From Planctomycetota bacterium (GTDB taxonomy: Bacteria > Planctomycetota > Planctomycetia > Planctomycetales > Planctomycetaceae): a stretch of 64,000 nt of DNA. Location: the NCBI GenBank assembly GCA_018242525.1, contig JAFEBS010000008.1, positions 154,824-218,823 of the forward strand, read 5' to 3'. Shown here piece after piece: positions 53,101 to 61,857 of the stretch; position 1 is the stretch's first letter; every line of letters starts with the position of its first letter. The position numbers and the translations under genes are program-made. Under the pieces are notes generated by a model. That model did not search any database, was not told the origin of the DNA, and saw only the letters and a list, made by a program, of their open reading frames with translations.

Positions 53101-53988
53101 GCGGATCGCCGCCGCCGTTTGCGAGTCGATTTCGCCCAGCGACGGAGCATCCTCTGAATGTAAATGTCGCCTGCGAATTCCAGTTTCAATCCGGCGGACA
53201 GAGGCCTGACCAACGGACAACAGCCCCCGAACGCGGCCGCCAACTTCGGGATTGCGCTGCATCGACAGATTCAGATGTTGTTGCACCCGGCCGAAAAGTA
53301 CATTCAGGCCGCCATTGAATTCCGCCAGTTCCAGATCCAGACGAATCGGCTGATCCGAATTGCGGGAATAGGCAATCCGATCACGCACCCTGTCCTCCAT
53401 ATCCATCAAATCCGGGATCAGCGTGGTGATACTGACGGCCAGGTTCTGGCTGTCCAGATGCTGATCGACTGACAATCGCGACAAATCGGCCAGGTGTCGC
53501 AGGATCGTATGCAGATCCTCAATCAGCTCACCCAACAACTCCGATTCCGGCAGGTCGGCGCGATCCGCAGCTCCGCTGGCCAGCATAATTCGAATCTTGG
53601 CCCGAAAGGAACTCCAACGCGCCGAATCCTCCAGAATTTGACTGTGTTCGACGTCGGCAGCAATGATGTCCAACAGATGCTGCATTCGCTCGCGAGATTC
53701 GCCCGAAATCACCGATTGTGGCTCATGACCGGTCGCAGCAACGATCGCTGCCAGTCGACTTTCCCGCAGTGTTCGCCACAAGGGAATCAGCAGGCGAATG
53801 GTTTGATTTCCCGCCAATTCCTGCCGGGAAGTCTCGACGCGTTCATTCAGCGTATTCACATACTGGCTGGTCACAAATATCAGTGGCAATACAACCAGCG
53901 TCCCGGCAATCGCAAACTTGCGGGGAAAGGTGTATCGATTCAAAAACTGAATCGCCGGTACAAAGCAACGGCGGAATGCGGTCTTCAC
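50170..53988 (-). CDS. Hybrid sensor histidine kinase with PAS, GAF and receiver domains
   Basis: 1272 residues from GTG 53988, chosen for a GGAG 8 bases upstream; an open frame 20 residues longer exists. Two membrane helices (about 25-42 and 325-350) enclose a large periplasmic sensor (about 280 residues, mostly helical). After a HAMP-like linker come PAS (about 425-535), GAF (about 555-705), PAS (about 715-830), then HisKA with phospho-His in MSHELRTPL (His 892), HATPase with GGTGLGLSISKRLANMLGG, and a C-terminal receiver with LILMDIQMPEMDGY (phospho-Asp). Signal received and regulated genes are unknown; no response regulator gene lies next to it. Confidence 0.9.
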   Translation of the reverse strand: MKTAFRRCFVPAIQFLNRYTFPRKFAIAGTLVVLPLIFVTSQYVNTLNERVETSRQELAGNQTIRLLIPLWRTLRESRLAAIVAATGHEPQSVISGESRERMQHLLDIIAADVEHSQILEDSARWSSFRAKIRIMLASGAADRADLPESELLGELIEDLHTILRHLADLSRLSVDQHLDSQNLAVSITTLIPDLMDMEDRVRDRIAYSRNSDQPIRLDLELAEFNGGLNVLFGRVQQHLNLSMQRNPEVGGRVRGLLSVGQASVRRIETGIRRRHLHSEDAPSLGEIDSQTAAAIRETVALLNACQDAFDEVVEQRTSQAQAWRLYLLMAALMPMTLAGYLVIGLCMAIIQTADQMRDVTERILTEDDCQPVKLTIEAQDELGRMIEHFGQLAVRLREEWVLAHAEAARASSAEESLRINQERFNLVLQGANDGIWDWDLRTDRVFYSDRFKELLGYDKGEFDVWLSALADVLHPDDFDMTWQAVERHFQDREPYHIEHRLRTRDGEYRWFLERGQAVWDASGVPFRMAGSIKDITVRKATESRDRVRNRVLELLASGASLTEVLDPLVQSIESESPRLRCSILFLDKGGTRLLTGAAPSLPAEYAEAINGIEIGMGVGSCGTAAFLGERVVVEDIATHPYWNGYRDLALDAGLVSCWSEPIRGKSGAVLGTFAIYGTEKCAPTESEIRLIEVASNLAGIAIERKQVDAALLESEERWKFALEGAGDGVWDWNIQTGEVVFSRRWCEMLGFAEHELEHSLDGWKSRIHPDDLPIVMTSLQDYLGGKSVSYMNEHRMLCQDGSVRWILSRGIIVSCDPAGAALRMIGTHSDITDRKRMEEDSSRYLKQVEASRDRITEQSIQLIRQSEELARARDQAEAAARAKSEFLANMSHELRTPLTAILGYADLLYDEDDSTPAVPHRETIDIIRSNGRHLQELIDDILDLSKIEADRMTLEPAQVSPRELVQDVLRLMQLRAAEKGLQLQTEFCFPMPERITTDALRVRQILVNLVGNAIKFTQRGIVKVIVRYETGTQRQFFTVSDSGIGIKEEQLHRLFTPFSQADASMSRRFGGTGLGLSISKRLANMLGGDITASSEFGSGSRFTLEIKAEPCAGTELLTCAPPINSSVVAITANSAVLRLSGRILLAEDVLANQKLIAFLLQKWGADVQVVDNGLLAVDAVLKSASNATSFDLILMDIQMPEMDGYTATALLRSKGYSGQIIALTAHASDEDRDRCLDSGFDGFAVKPIQKDQLFSVCERHLALAQNPKRVVT

Positions 53989-54427
53989 GCAGAGGCTCCA
54001 AGGATGCCTGACCACCAAAGCAGCAATTGCCACACGGCAGCGTATCAATCTCCATCGGCTGGCTTGGACCCGGCGGAATCAGGGAATCTGAGGGCTCGCC
54101 GTCGGAGAATGGAGAATCTGGATTTGAAACATTCACATTTAACGATTGTCCGGCCGTCACGATTTGTTCCCGTTGTAGTGCGTAAGGCAGGCTGTACGTT
54201 GGCAGGCCGTCTTCGCGATGCAACGACGGCGTTGAGGTGACGTTGCCAAACCACTACGTGACTGAAGTTTCGTGTCGCTCCCGGGCAACATGATTCGACA
54301 CCATCTACAAGTGGTAAAAGCTGCAAACATTTTGATTACAGGTTGTTACGTTCAATCAAAAATGATTGGCCCGCGGTTTGCGATACAGGATTCGCATCAA
54401 CGCTCACCTGAATCGCCGGAGTCAATC
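53989..54427. other. Divergent spacer with no resolved features
   Basis: About 440 bases lie between the divergent kinase and 54428 genes. It should carry both promoters. I see no palindrome above about 8 bp and no convincing open frame; the base composition is more AT-rich toward 54310-54360. Confidence 0.4.
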
Positions 54428-54781
54428 ATGGACATCAGCAGCATCAACAACATCGGCTTCACAATGACCAATCCACTGACAGCAGTCGCGGGCGATGCGA
54501 CGTCTCTTCCCAATTCGGGACTGCCCCCGGCGGCGATGGGACGGATGGACCAATTGGTTCAAATGATCCAGGGATTCAGCAGCTCGGAAGTGCTGATGGC
54601 ACTGATGATGGCTCAGCCACAACCTGCCGCACAACACCATGCGACCCACCACGCGACATCGTTTGCCACGGCAGCCTTCGGATTGGCAAATTCCATGCAA
54701 ATGGCTGGCATGGCGATGGGTGCCGTCATGTCCGCAGCTGTGGGTGCCAGCGTTGGTGCTTCGATCAGTGTGCAGGGGTGA
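54428..54781 (+). CDS. Small Ala/Met-rich protein, unknown function
   Basis: 117 residues from ATG 54428, with CGGAG about 7 bases upstream. It begins MDISSINNIGF. Met and Ala are unusually frequent. A His/Gln cluster (QPQPAAQHHATHHATSF, about 65-81) precedes a C-terminal hydrophobic, glycine-zipper-like stretch (about 88-114, AMGAVMSAAVGASVGASI) that could insert in a membrane or self-associate. I recognise no family; the MDI start recalls small motility-associated proteins but the match is too weak to use. It lies between the kinase and PBP1C, convergent with the latter at 15 bases. Confidence 0.55.
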   Translation: MDISSINNIGFTMTNPLTAVAGDATSLPNSGLPPAAMGRMDQLVQMIQGFSSSEVLMALMMAQPQPAAQHHATHHATSFATAAFGLANSMQMAGMAMGAVMSAAVGASVGASISVQG

Positions 54782-54796
54782 TTCACTCCCTGCTCT

Positions 54797-56893
54797 TCAT
54801 TTCACCGTGAACCGGACGGCCGCGGACTGTCCCGTGACTGAGACGGCTCGTAGTTCATGAGTTCCTCGCGGAATCTCCAGCCGCGATGCATCATCGGCCC
54901 CCAGCACCCGACCATTATGAAACCACGTGATCGGATCGCGACTGTTCACTCGTGGATGAACGATGGCGGCACCGTTCCACGCGAGGAATGCAGAGTCGTT
55001 ACGGGGTGACAGGATCGTCAGTTCGCCCGTCGTTTCGCGGGGGCGTGGCATTGGACGTTCAACGCTCCACGACTGATACGATCCTGTGAAGGTTCCAGTA
55101 CGTACAGAGTTGATGCTGAACAACTGGCCCAGCAATGGTTCCGCAGTATCGCGGCCCACGAATTCCTGATGGCCTGCTCCATGAAAGAATCCGACCCAGA
55201 CACCGATTGCGTAGCGACCATTATGCCCAACAGCCCAGGCATCCCGGTGACCGGAACTGGTTCCTGTCTTCCAGCAGAAGATCGGACGACTATCGACTGG
55301 GATAGCATCGAGCCCGTGCGGACACCGATGCTCGGTCGACAGAATGCTGGAAATGGCTCGGGAGACATTCGGATCCAGCACCCGAGTCCCAGGATCTGCT
55401 CGGCCATCGGCCAGCAACTTTGGGGCGCGGTGGATCCCGTCGCGAGCGAGGGTCGCGTACCCGTTGGTGAGATCGAGCAGGGTGACTTCCAGGCCTCCGG
55501 TGGCGACCGCCAGTCCACCACGGGCCTCGGCGTCGATCGGAAGTCGCACACCAACGGATTCCAGAAGTCCCAGGCAACGGGGCAATCCGAGGCCTTCGGT
55601 AATGGTAATGGCCGGAACATTTAATGACATTCGCAACGCTTCGGCGGCCGTGATGGATCCCCGGTGAGTGCGATCAAAGTTCTCTGGAGTCCATCCCGCT
55701 CGTTCAATCGGGATGTCGTCCATTGGCGATTCAGGCAGCAATCGTCGAGATTCGAAGGCCGCGGCATACAGGAATGGTTTCAACGCGGAACCGGGGCTGC
55801 GCAGGGCCAGGACTCCATTGATTTGACCATCTCGTGGATCGTGCTCGTTGGCCGATCCGACCAGGGCAATCAGTTCATTCGCGGCGACATCCAGCACCAC
55901 GATCGCGACGTCGGCTCCGGCCGGAAGCCGGGCTGAGTATTCACGGACGCGAGATTCGACATCTTGCTGCAAATCCAGGTCAATGGTGGTTCGACCGCCT
56001 GACGGGTTTTGAGCCAGCGCCATCCACGCAGCGTGACAGGCAACGGGTCTGTGGACGGCTCTGGTTCCCACCGTGACCGGTTCCAGCAAGGCATCGGCCT
56101 GTTGCGCTGAGGTGATTTGTCCCAGCTCCACCATTCGACGCAAGACGGTTTCGCGTCTGCGAGTCGCCGCTTCAGGATGGCGGTCGGGAGCATATCGATT
56201 GGGTGACTGCGGCAGTCCCACCAGCAACGCGGCTTCGCCCAACGACACACGGGCAGCGCGCTTGCCGAAGTAAGCCTGTGATGCCGCCTCCACGCCGCGC
56301 AGATTTCCACCGCACGGAATCTGGTTCAGGTATTCCTCCAGAATCCGGTCCTTGCTCCAACGACTTTCCAGCTGCAATGCTCGAAACGATTCAATGATTT
56401 TGGCGTGCCAGGTTCTGGGTCGCTCGTCGATCATCTTGCAAAGTTGCATGGAGATTGTACTGGCACCAGAAACGGTTCGGCGAGCCGCCAAGTTCTGACC
56501 GACCGCGCGTGTCACAGCGACGGGATCGACACCGAAATGCTCCGCAAATCGCTCGTCTTCAACAGCCACGACTGCTTTGATGATCCACGGGGACATTTCA
56601 CTGAGTGGTATCGGCTGGCGACGCTGGTCGTCTTTCCCGACCAATTCCAGCAGGGTTCGTCCTGATCGATCCAGTACCAGCGTGCTCCTGTTGCCGTGAT
56701 CCAGCTTGTCCCACGGAAACGGAAACGCGAACCAGCAGGCGGAAAAGACGGCCACAGATGCCAAGACGAACAGCAATGCCGTTGCCGTCAAGACACGTCG
56801 TCGCCGATAACACCCCACAATAAACCAGACGACGCCGCAATAAACGCGGTTCGCGACAATCCGGGTGGTGGTGTGTCGAGAACGATCCATCAT
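54797..56893 (-). CDS. pbpC: Penicillin-binding protein 1C
   Basis: 698 residues from ATG 56893 (ATG 56890 is equally possible; an upstream ATG at 56983 adds 30 residues). One membrane anchor (about 31-58) precedes the glycosyltransferase domain with the catalytic Glu in VVAVEDERFAEHFGVD (Glu about 112), then STISMQLCKMI and ILEEYLNQIPCGGN. The transpeptidase domain shows the motifs SALK (Ser 369, in RSPGSALKPFLYA), SLN in RMSLNVPA and KTG in CWKTGTSSGHRDAW. A C-terminal beta domain (about 600-698) fits PBP1C. All catalytic residues are kept, so active peptidoglycan synthesis is predicted. Planctomycetes were long thought to lack peptidoglycan; later work found it. Confidence 0.9.
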   Translation of the reverse strand: MMDRSRHTTTRIVANRVYCGVVWFIVGCYRRRRVLTATALLFVLASVAVFSACWFAFPFPWDKLDHGNRSTLVLDRSGRTLLELVGKDDQRRQPIPLSEMSPWIIKAVVAVEDERFAEHFGVDPVAVTRAVGQNLAARRTVSGASTISMQLCKMIDERPRTWHAKIIESFRALQLESRWSKDRILEEYLNQIPCGGNLRGVEAASQAYFGKRAARVSLGEAALLVGLPQSPNRYAPDRHPEAATRRRETVLRRMVELGQITSAQQADALLEPVTVGTRAVHRPVACHAAWMALAQNPSGGRTTIDLDLQQDVESRVREYSARLPAGADVAIVVLDVAANELIALVGSANEHDPRDGQINGVLALRSPGSALKPFLYAAAFESRRLLPESPMDDIPIERAGWTPENFDRTHRGSITAAEALRMSLNVPAITITEGLGLPRCLGLLESVGVRLPIDAEARGGLAVATGGLEVTLLDLTNGYATLARDGIHRAPKLLADGRADPGTRVLDPNVSRAISSILSTEHRCPHGLDAIPVDSRPIFCWKTGTSSGHRDAWAVGHNGRYAIGVWVGFFHGAGHQEFVGRDTAEPLLGQLFSINSVRTGTFTGSYQSWSVERPMPRPRETTGELTILSPRNDSAFLAWNGAAIVHPRVNSRDPITWFHNGRVLGADDASRLEIPRGTHELRAVSVTGQSAAVRFTVK

Positions 56894-57048
56894 TCGTCGA
56901 CCAGGAGCATTGAAAAACGCGATCCCACATCCATGTGAAATTGAGAGCAATCGACTGCCAGTTGGTCGATTGCCCACGATCAATCATTTTCTGAACTGAA
57001 TTTGCGGTCGCAACCGGCGTTGGACTCGCCGAGATGTCCGACCACAAG

Positions 57049-57234
57049 TCACTTGGACAGCGAATTCTCGTGATCCAATCGCTTCTGCATCACATCGGCC
57101 TGAGCGCGAAAGTGGCGGGCATGCCACAGGAATGTGTTCTGCTTGGGCTTGCTGCCGGCGAGGCCTGCCAGTCGCTCATACTTCTTCGACAGCTCAAGCT
57201 TGGTCTGAATCTTCTTTTCGACGGACTTCGACAT
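57049..57234 (-). CDS. Small basic alpha-helical protein, unknown function
   Basis: 61 residues, Lys-rich and probably one or two amphipathic helices: KKIQTKLELSKKYERLAGLA and FLWHARHFRAQADVMQKRL. A GGAA stands ahead of the start. I recall similar short proteins, beginning MSKSVEKKI or nearly so, in planctomycete genomes, but no role is known. It could bind nucleic acid. It stands alone, divergent from HtrA. Confidence 0.6.
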   Translation of the reverse strand: MSKSVEKKIQTKLELSKKYERLAGLAGSKPKQNTFLWHARHFRAQADVMQKRLDHENSLSK

Positions 57235-57879
57235 AGTTCCAACTCAAAATCGAATCGCTGAACTGCTTCTACTATGAAACGAGCGTCATCGATTCCAGTA
57301 CACAATTCTCCCCAACCCACCGTGGGCGGAAGTCATGATTGTAACCAAAGTCGGTGTGAGCAACATCCCAGCTGGACCGAATTCCGGAATTGCTGGCGCG
57401 ACCCAATTGCCATGCCTGATGCAATACGGGGAGGGTGGATGGATACTTTCCAAAACAGGCCGTTTTGGATCCTCGCGAAAATGACAGCCTCAAATCGATC
57501 TAGTCAGGTCACGGTTTTTCCTGAGAATGTCCTCGGAACGGCTTTGCCCAACAAATGGGGTCTGCCCCCCCGCTGTGGTTTCCTCGCATTTCGGATACCT
57601 GTGGTAGGGGGCAGACCCCATTTGTTGGGCAAAGCCGTTCTCAACCGTAGACGCTGCTTGGGTTTCGCGATCGTCCTGAGCGTTGCGATTGGATTTGTTA
57701 AGGAAAATGTCGTCTGTATGCGATCAGATGCCGAGTTGAAACGAAAGCCGATAGAATGACGGCATTGTCCGGCGTTTGATCCGCCAGCGGATGTCACGGT
57801 TGAGTCGGAGATTCGACCGAATTGGACTGGGCAGGGAGGCGCTACGACAGTTTTCTCCCGCCATCTCAAGGCAATTCCC
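57235..57879. other. Divergent spacer carrying one long palindrome
   Basis: About 645 bases separate the small basic gene and HtrA. Apart from the inverted repeat at 57536-57640, I see no coding frame of quality; open frames here overlap the palindrome and read as accidental. Regulatory sites for HtrA should be in 57641-57879, not resolved. Confidence 0.45.
57536..57640. repeat. 34-bp perfect inverted repeat with GGGGTCTG core
   Basis: Arms 57536-57569 and 57607-57640 are exact inverted copies of 34 bases, with a 37-base loop. Each arm contains AACAAATGGGGTCTGCCCCC. The core is shared with the repeats at 52-80 and 20515-20613, so this is the longest perfect member of that family in the window. 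Confidence 0.9.
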
Positions 57880-59367
57880 ATGCGTCATTCAACAACGTTC
57901 CTGCTTTGCGGAGGGGCACTCGTCGCCGGACTCATTCTGGGCGCTGGCCTTGGATCACCCACCTGGACTGGGGCCGTCCAGGCGCAACCTCTGGATTCCG
58001 CGACCAGTGAACGACTTTACCGGGAGTTGCAGGACACGTCCGCCTTCCAGGATGGCAGTAACCTGCTGGCAAAAATCGCTGCTGTCAGTACGCCTGCCGT
58101 GGTTCACATCCAGAGCGAACGAAGAATTCCGGGCCGAGGACGCGAAGAGGAGACGGGATCAGGCGTCATTATGAATAGCGTCAAAGTCCCCGGTTTTTAC
58201 GTAGTCACGAACGCACATGTTGTTGACAAGACATCACTTGAGTCGATTTCGATCCATTTGAACGACGGTCGTCTGCTGCAACCGGAAAGGGTCTGGGCGG
58301 ATCCGCAAACCGATGTCGCCGTGTTGAAAATCAACGCGCCGAATCTTTCCGCTGCCAGATGGGGTGACAGCCAGAAGTTGGACATCGGCCATATGGTTCT
58401 GGCGATGGGAAGTCCTTTTGGACTAAGCCGTTCCGTCACATTTGGGATCATCAGTGCGAAAGGGCGCCGGCAACTGAAACTTGGACAGTCCTCCGAGGTT
58501 CTCAATCAGGATTTCCTGCAGACCGATGCTGCGATCAATCCCGGGAACAGCGGTGGACCATTGATCGATATGCAGGGTCGTGTGGTCGGAATCAACACCG
58601 CGATCGCTTCCTCCAGCGGTGGCAATGAAGGGATCGGATTCAGCATTCCCAGCCATCTGGTTCAACGCGTGATGGAGCAATTGCTGGAACATGGAGTGGT
58701 TTCGCGCGCCTGGATCGGGGTCAAACTTGACGACAAGTTCGACGGCAAAGTCGCCGCCAGATTAAGGTTGGACCGCGTCCTTGGAACCCGTGTCAGTGAG
58801 GTCTTCCCGAATTCTCCGGCGGCCCGATCCGGGTTGCAGTACGACGATGTCATCTTGACGTTTGATACCACCGAAGTGCAGGACCATGACCATTTGATCA
58901 ATCTGGTCAGCCTCTCACCCATTGGCAAGCGGATCCAGATGATCGTTTGGCGGGGCGGCAAAAAGATCAATCTCTTCATCGTGCTGGCAGATCGGAGCGA
59001 GTTGCCCCCCAACAGCGAAGGCCCCCCTCCAGAAATCGGTATTCCCGTCCGAACCATGGGCCTGACCGTGCATCCTCTGGACAACGATCTGGCGGATCAA
59101 TTGGGCCACGACCGGACCACGCACGGCCTGTTGATTCTAAGCGTCGATAAGAACAGTCCACTGGGGAAACGACTGCATCCGTACGACGTCATTGAAGCCG
59201 TCGGTCGAACCCCGGTTGCCAATCTGGATGATCTGGACAGAGCGCTGGACGCCAATTCAGAGCGCGATTCGATCGTCCTGCGCGTGCATCGCGGTGACCC
59301 GTCGGAATCTGGTCTGGAAGAACAGCTTGTCGTCTGGAAACGGACGCCAGGGGCCACAGTCGAGTGA
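57880..59367 (+). CDS. Deg/HtrA-family periplasmic serine protease with two PDZ domains
   Basis: 495 residues. An N-terminal signal or anchor (about 6-24) leads to a trypsin-like domain with a complete triad: His 113 in VVTNAHVV, Asp 145 in PQTDVAVLK and Ser 224 in NPGNSGGPLID. Two PDZ domains follow (about 260-365 and about 385-485), with SRAWIGVKL before the first and GLLILSVDKNSPLGK in the second. This is the DegP/DegQ order, typical of periplasmic protein quality control. The protease may also act on envelope proteins in stress. The next gene follows 64 bases later. Confidence 0.92.
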   Translation: MRHSTTFLLCGGALVAGLILGAGLGSPTWTGAVQAQPLDSATSERLYRELQDTSAFQDGSNLLAKIAAVSTPAVVHIQSERRIPGRGREEETGSGVIMNSVKVPGFYVVTNAHVVDKTSLESISIHLNDGRLLQPERVWADPQTDVAVLKINAPNLSAARWGDSQKLDIGHMVLAMGSPFGLSRSVTFGIISAKGRRQLKLGQSSEVLNQDFLQTDAAINPGNSGGPLIDMQGRVVGINTAIASSSGGNEGIGFSIPSHLVQRVMEQLLEHGVVSRAWIGVKLDDKFDGKVAARLRLDRVLGTRVSEVFPNSPAARSGLQYDDVILTFDTTEVQDHDHLINLVSLSPIGKRIQMIVWRGGKKINLFIVLADRSELPPNSEGPPPEIGIPVRTMGLTVHPLDNDLADQLGHDRTTHGLLILSVDKNSPLGKRLHPYDVIEAVGRTPVANLDDLDRALDANSERDSIVLRVHRGDPSESGLEEQLVVWKRTPGATVE

Positions 59368-59431
59368 CAGATGAGTGTAAACCAGCTAAAAGCATGGGAC
59401 GCTTCAGGTAAGACTGCTCACCATTCCGTCG

Positions 59432-60481
59432 GTGTCCCTCGACATGCAACTCGATCGATTAAAATCCATTCTCAACCAGTTTCCCCGTCAGCGGATTGCA
59501 GTTCTGGGGGATTTTTTCCTGGACAAATACCTGGAAATCGATCCTGCATTGGCGGAACCCAGCCTGGAAACCGGACGCGTCGCTCACCAGGTGATCGGTG
59601 TCCGACGCAGCCCGGGTGCCGCCGGGACGGTTGTCAACAATCTGGCCGCGTTGGGAACCGGGCAATTGCATGCGGTGGGTGCCGTGGGCGATGACGGCGA
59701 AGCGTTCGATCTGTGCCAGGGACTGAATCGACTCGGATGTTCGACCGACAGTCTGCTCCGTTGTCCGGAATTGCTCACGCCGACCTATTTGAAGCCGTGC
59801 GATGCCAATGTCGTTGGCCTGGCGGGGGAGCATTCGCGGTACGATACAAAAAACCGTCGCCCCACTCCAACGGCTATTGTGGAAAGGATTTGCGACGAAC
59901 TTGAACAGATTCTTCCCAAGGTCGATGCATTGATCGTGATGGATCAGGTGGAATTGCCCGACTGTGGTGTGGTGACCGCTGCCGTGCGGAATCGACTGGC
60001 TGAACTGGCGTTGAAGTACCCAAAAGTCCTGTTTTGGGCGGACAGCCGGCGCTTCATTCGCCTGTATCGCAATGTGATGATCAAGGCCAATCAGTTCGAG
60101 GCTGTGCATCGGCTGAACCCCGCGGTCGGTGAAGAAGTGTCACTGGAAGAATTGCGCGAAGTTGTCCCGCAACTTCGATCGGAGATGGCTGCCACGGTCT
60201 TTGTGACGTGTGCGGAACGGGGAATTCTGACGAGCGACCCGGAAGTGACCCTGGTCGCCGGGGTCAAGGTCACGGGCCCGATCGATCCGACGGGGGCGGG
60301 TGACAGTGCCACTGCAGGAGCGGTCCTGTCGCTGGCCAGCGGCGCCACGCCGGCAGAAGCGGCCCTGGTGGCAAATTTGGTCGCTTCCACGACCGTCCGC
60401 CAACTGGGGACGACGGGGACCGCATCACCGGCACAAGTCTGCGACGCACTGGCCGAGTGGACGCGGCAGCAGGCTGGTTGA
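59432..60481 (+). CDS. PfkB-family carbohydrate kinase, HldE/RfaE-like
   Basis: 349 residues from GTG 59432; ATG 59444 is the alternative, four codons in. N-terminal strand RIAVLGDFFLDKYLE and GAAGTVVNNLAALG match the heptose-kinase branch (RfaE domain I). The signature DPTGAGDSATAGAVLS near 285 carries the catalytic Asp of the family's DTxGAGD motif. DADANVVGL-like sugar-contact residues are not resolved. A heptose-7-phosphate kinase for LPS core is one possibility, consistent with lpxB elsewhere in the window, but other sugars are possible. It is followed 4 bases later by the methyltransferase gene. Confidence 0.78.
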   Translation: MSLDMQLDRLKSILNQFPRQRIAVLGDFFLDKYLEIDPALAEPSLETGRVAHQVIGVRRSPGAAGTVVNNLAALGTGQLHAVGAVGDDGEAFDLCQGLNRLGCSTDSLLRCPELLTPTYLKPCDANVVGLAGEHSRYDTKNRRPTPTAIVERICDELEQILPKVDALIVMDQVELPDCGVVTAAVRNRLAELALKYPKVLFWADSRRFIRLYRNVMIKANQFEAVHRLNPAVGEEVSLEELREVVPQLRSEMAATVFVTCAERGILTSDPEVTLVAGVKVTGPIDPTGAGDSATAGAVLSLASGATPAEAALVANLVASTTVRQLGTTGTASPAQVCDALAEWTRQQAG

Positions 60482-60485
60482 AATC

Positions 60486-61682
60486 ATGTCATTGGTTCGT
60501 TCCCACGCGTCGATTTTGCCCCTGCGTCTGAACCGTGATCTGGCTCGCACAATCAAGCGCGGCCACCCCTGGGTCTATGCAGACGCCCTGCGAGATCTGC
60601 CGCGTGCTCCCGCTGGCACTCCGGCCGTGCTGCTCGACAATCGCAAGGGGCAACCGGTCGCGATCGGATTCTATGATCCTGATTCACCGTTGGCCTTCCG
60701 GGTTTGCGATACTGACGGATTGGCAAAGCTGGACCAACGGTGGGCCGAACAGCGACTGCGCGCCGCAGTGACCTGGCGAAAGTCGCTCTTCGATCAGGAC
60801 ACAACGGGATACCGGTTGCTGAATGGTGAAGGGGACTCGACTCCCGGTCTGGTGGTTGACGTGTACGGCGAAACGGCCGTTTTAAAACTCGACGGGGCCG
60901 GACCGATTGGGTTCTGGGATGCTCCCGGAATCGCCGAATGGATCGCGGACACGCTGGCGGTGAAATGTGTTTACGAACGTCGTAAGGAACGGGGACGGGA
61001 AGGGCGGGTACTGGTTGGTGATGAGCCAAGCCAGCCAGTTTCGTTCCTGGAAAACGGACTCCAGTTCACGGCCGATGTAATCCGCGGCCAGAAGACCGGG
61101 TTCTTTCTTGATCAGCGTGACAATCGCCTGTCGATTCGCAACCTGGCGCGGGGACGGACGGTGCTGAACGTGTTTGCGTATACGGGGGGATTCTCTGTGG
61201 CAGCAGGCGTGGGCGGTGCGACTCACGTCACCACTGTCGACCTGGCTCAACCGGCGATCGAAGCGTCGTGTACGCATTGGCTGCAGAATCAGCTATCGGA
61301 TACTGGCCACGAAGCAATGGCGACGGACGCGTTTCAGTTTCTGACCGATGCGGCTGCGCGGCGTCAGCGTTGGGACATCACGATTGTTGATCCTCCGTCA
61401 TTTGCCCCCAATCAGGAATCCGTCCCCAAAGCGAGTTCGGCCTATCAGTCGCTGATCGCTGCAGGGGCACGAGTGACCTCACGCGGAGGATTACTGGCCG
61501 CAGCCTCCTGCTCCAGTCATATCGATTTGCCCTTATTTCTCAGTCTGTGTGAAGAAGGGGTGTCGGAAGCACGTCGACGCGGAACGGTCCTGGCCATCCA
61601 GGGGCAACCGCCTGACCATCCAACTCCACTGGCACTGCCGGAATTTCGCTACCTGAAGTTCGTACTGCTGCGAATGGATTGA
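60486..61682 (+). CDS. Class I SAM-dependent RlmI-like 23S rRNA methyltransferase
   Basis: 398 residues from ATG 60486, 4 bases after the kinase stop. A PUA domain (about 10-90, with RTIKRGHPWVYADAL) precedes a Rossmann methyltransferase. FFLDQRDNR leads to VLNVFAYTGGFSVAA (SAM-binding), and TIVDPPSFAPN is the catalytic-site motif shared by RlmI (m5C1962 of 23S rRNA) and its kin. The order PUA then methyltransferase fits RlmI. The close spacing suggests coupling to the kinase gene. The exact target base cannot be read from sequence. Confidence 0.86.
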   Translation: MSLVRSHASILPLRLNRDLARTIKRGHPWVYADALRDLPRAPAGTPAVLLDNRKGQPVAIGFYDPDSPLAFRVCDTDGLAKLDQRWAEQRLRAAVTWRKSLFDQDTTGYRLLNGEGDSTPGLVVDVYGETAVLKLDGAGPIGFWDAPGIAEWIADTLAVKCVYERRKERGREGRVLVGDEPSQPVSFLENGLQFTADVIRGQKTGFFLDQRDNRLSIRNLARGRTVLNVFAYTGGFSVAAGVGGATHVTTVDLAQPAIEASCTHWLQNQLSDTGHEAMATDAFQFLTDAAARRQRWDITIVDPPSFAPNQESVPKASSAYQSLIAAGARVTSRGGLLAAASCSSHIDLPLFLSLCEEGVSEARRRGTVLAIQGQPPDHPTPLALPEFRYLKFVLLRMD

Positions 61683-61857
61683 AGTGAATACCAGGTGTCT
61701 GCCAGTCTCGCCCCGTGAATTCGCGTCGTAACATTTGTCCGTTCATGAAGCTGGGAATTGTCGGCACCAAATCCGGGCGGCTCGATTCGCCCGGACGGCT
61801 GCGGTTGGTACAATGGCAACCACCGTGTCTCGCATTCTTTTTCACTTGGGTTTTGAC

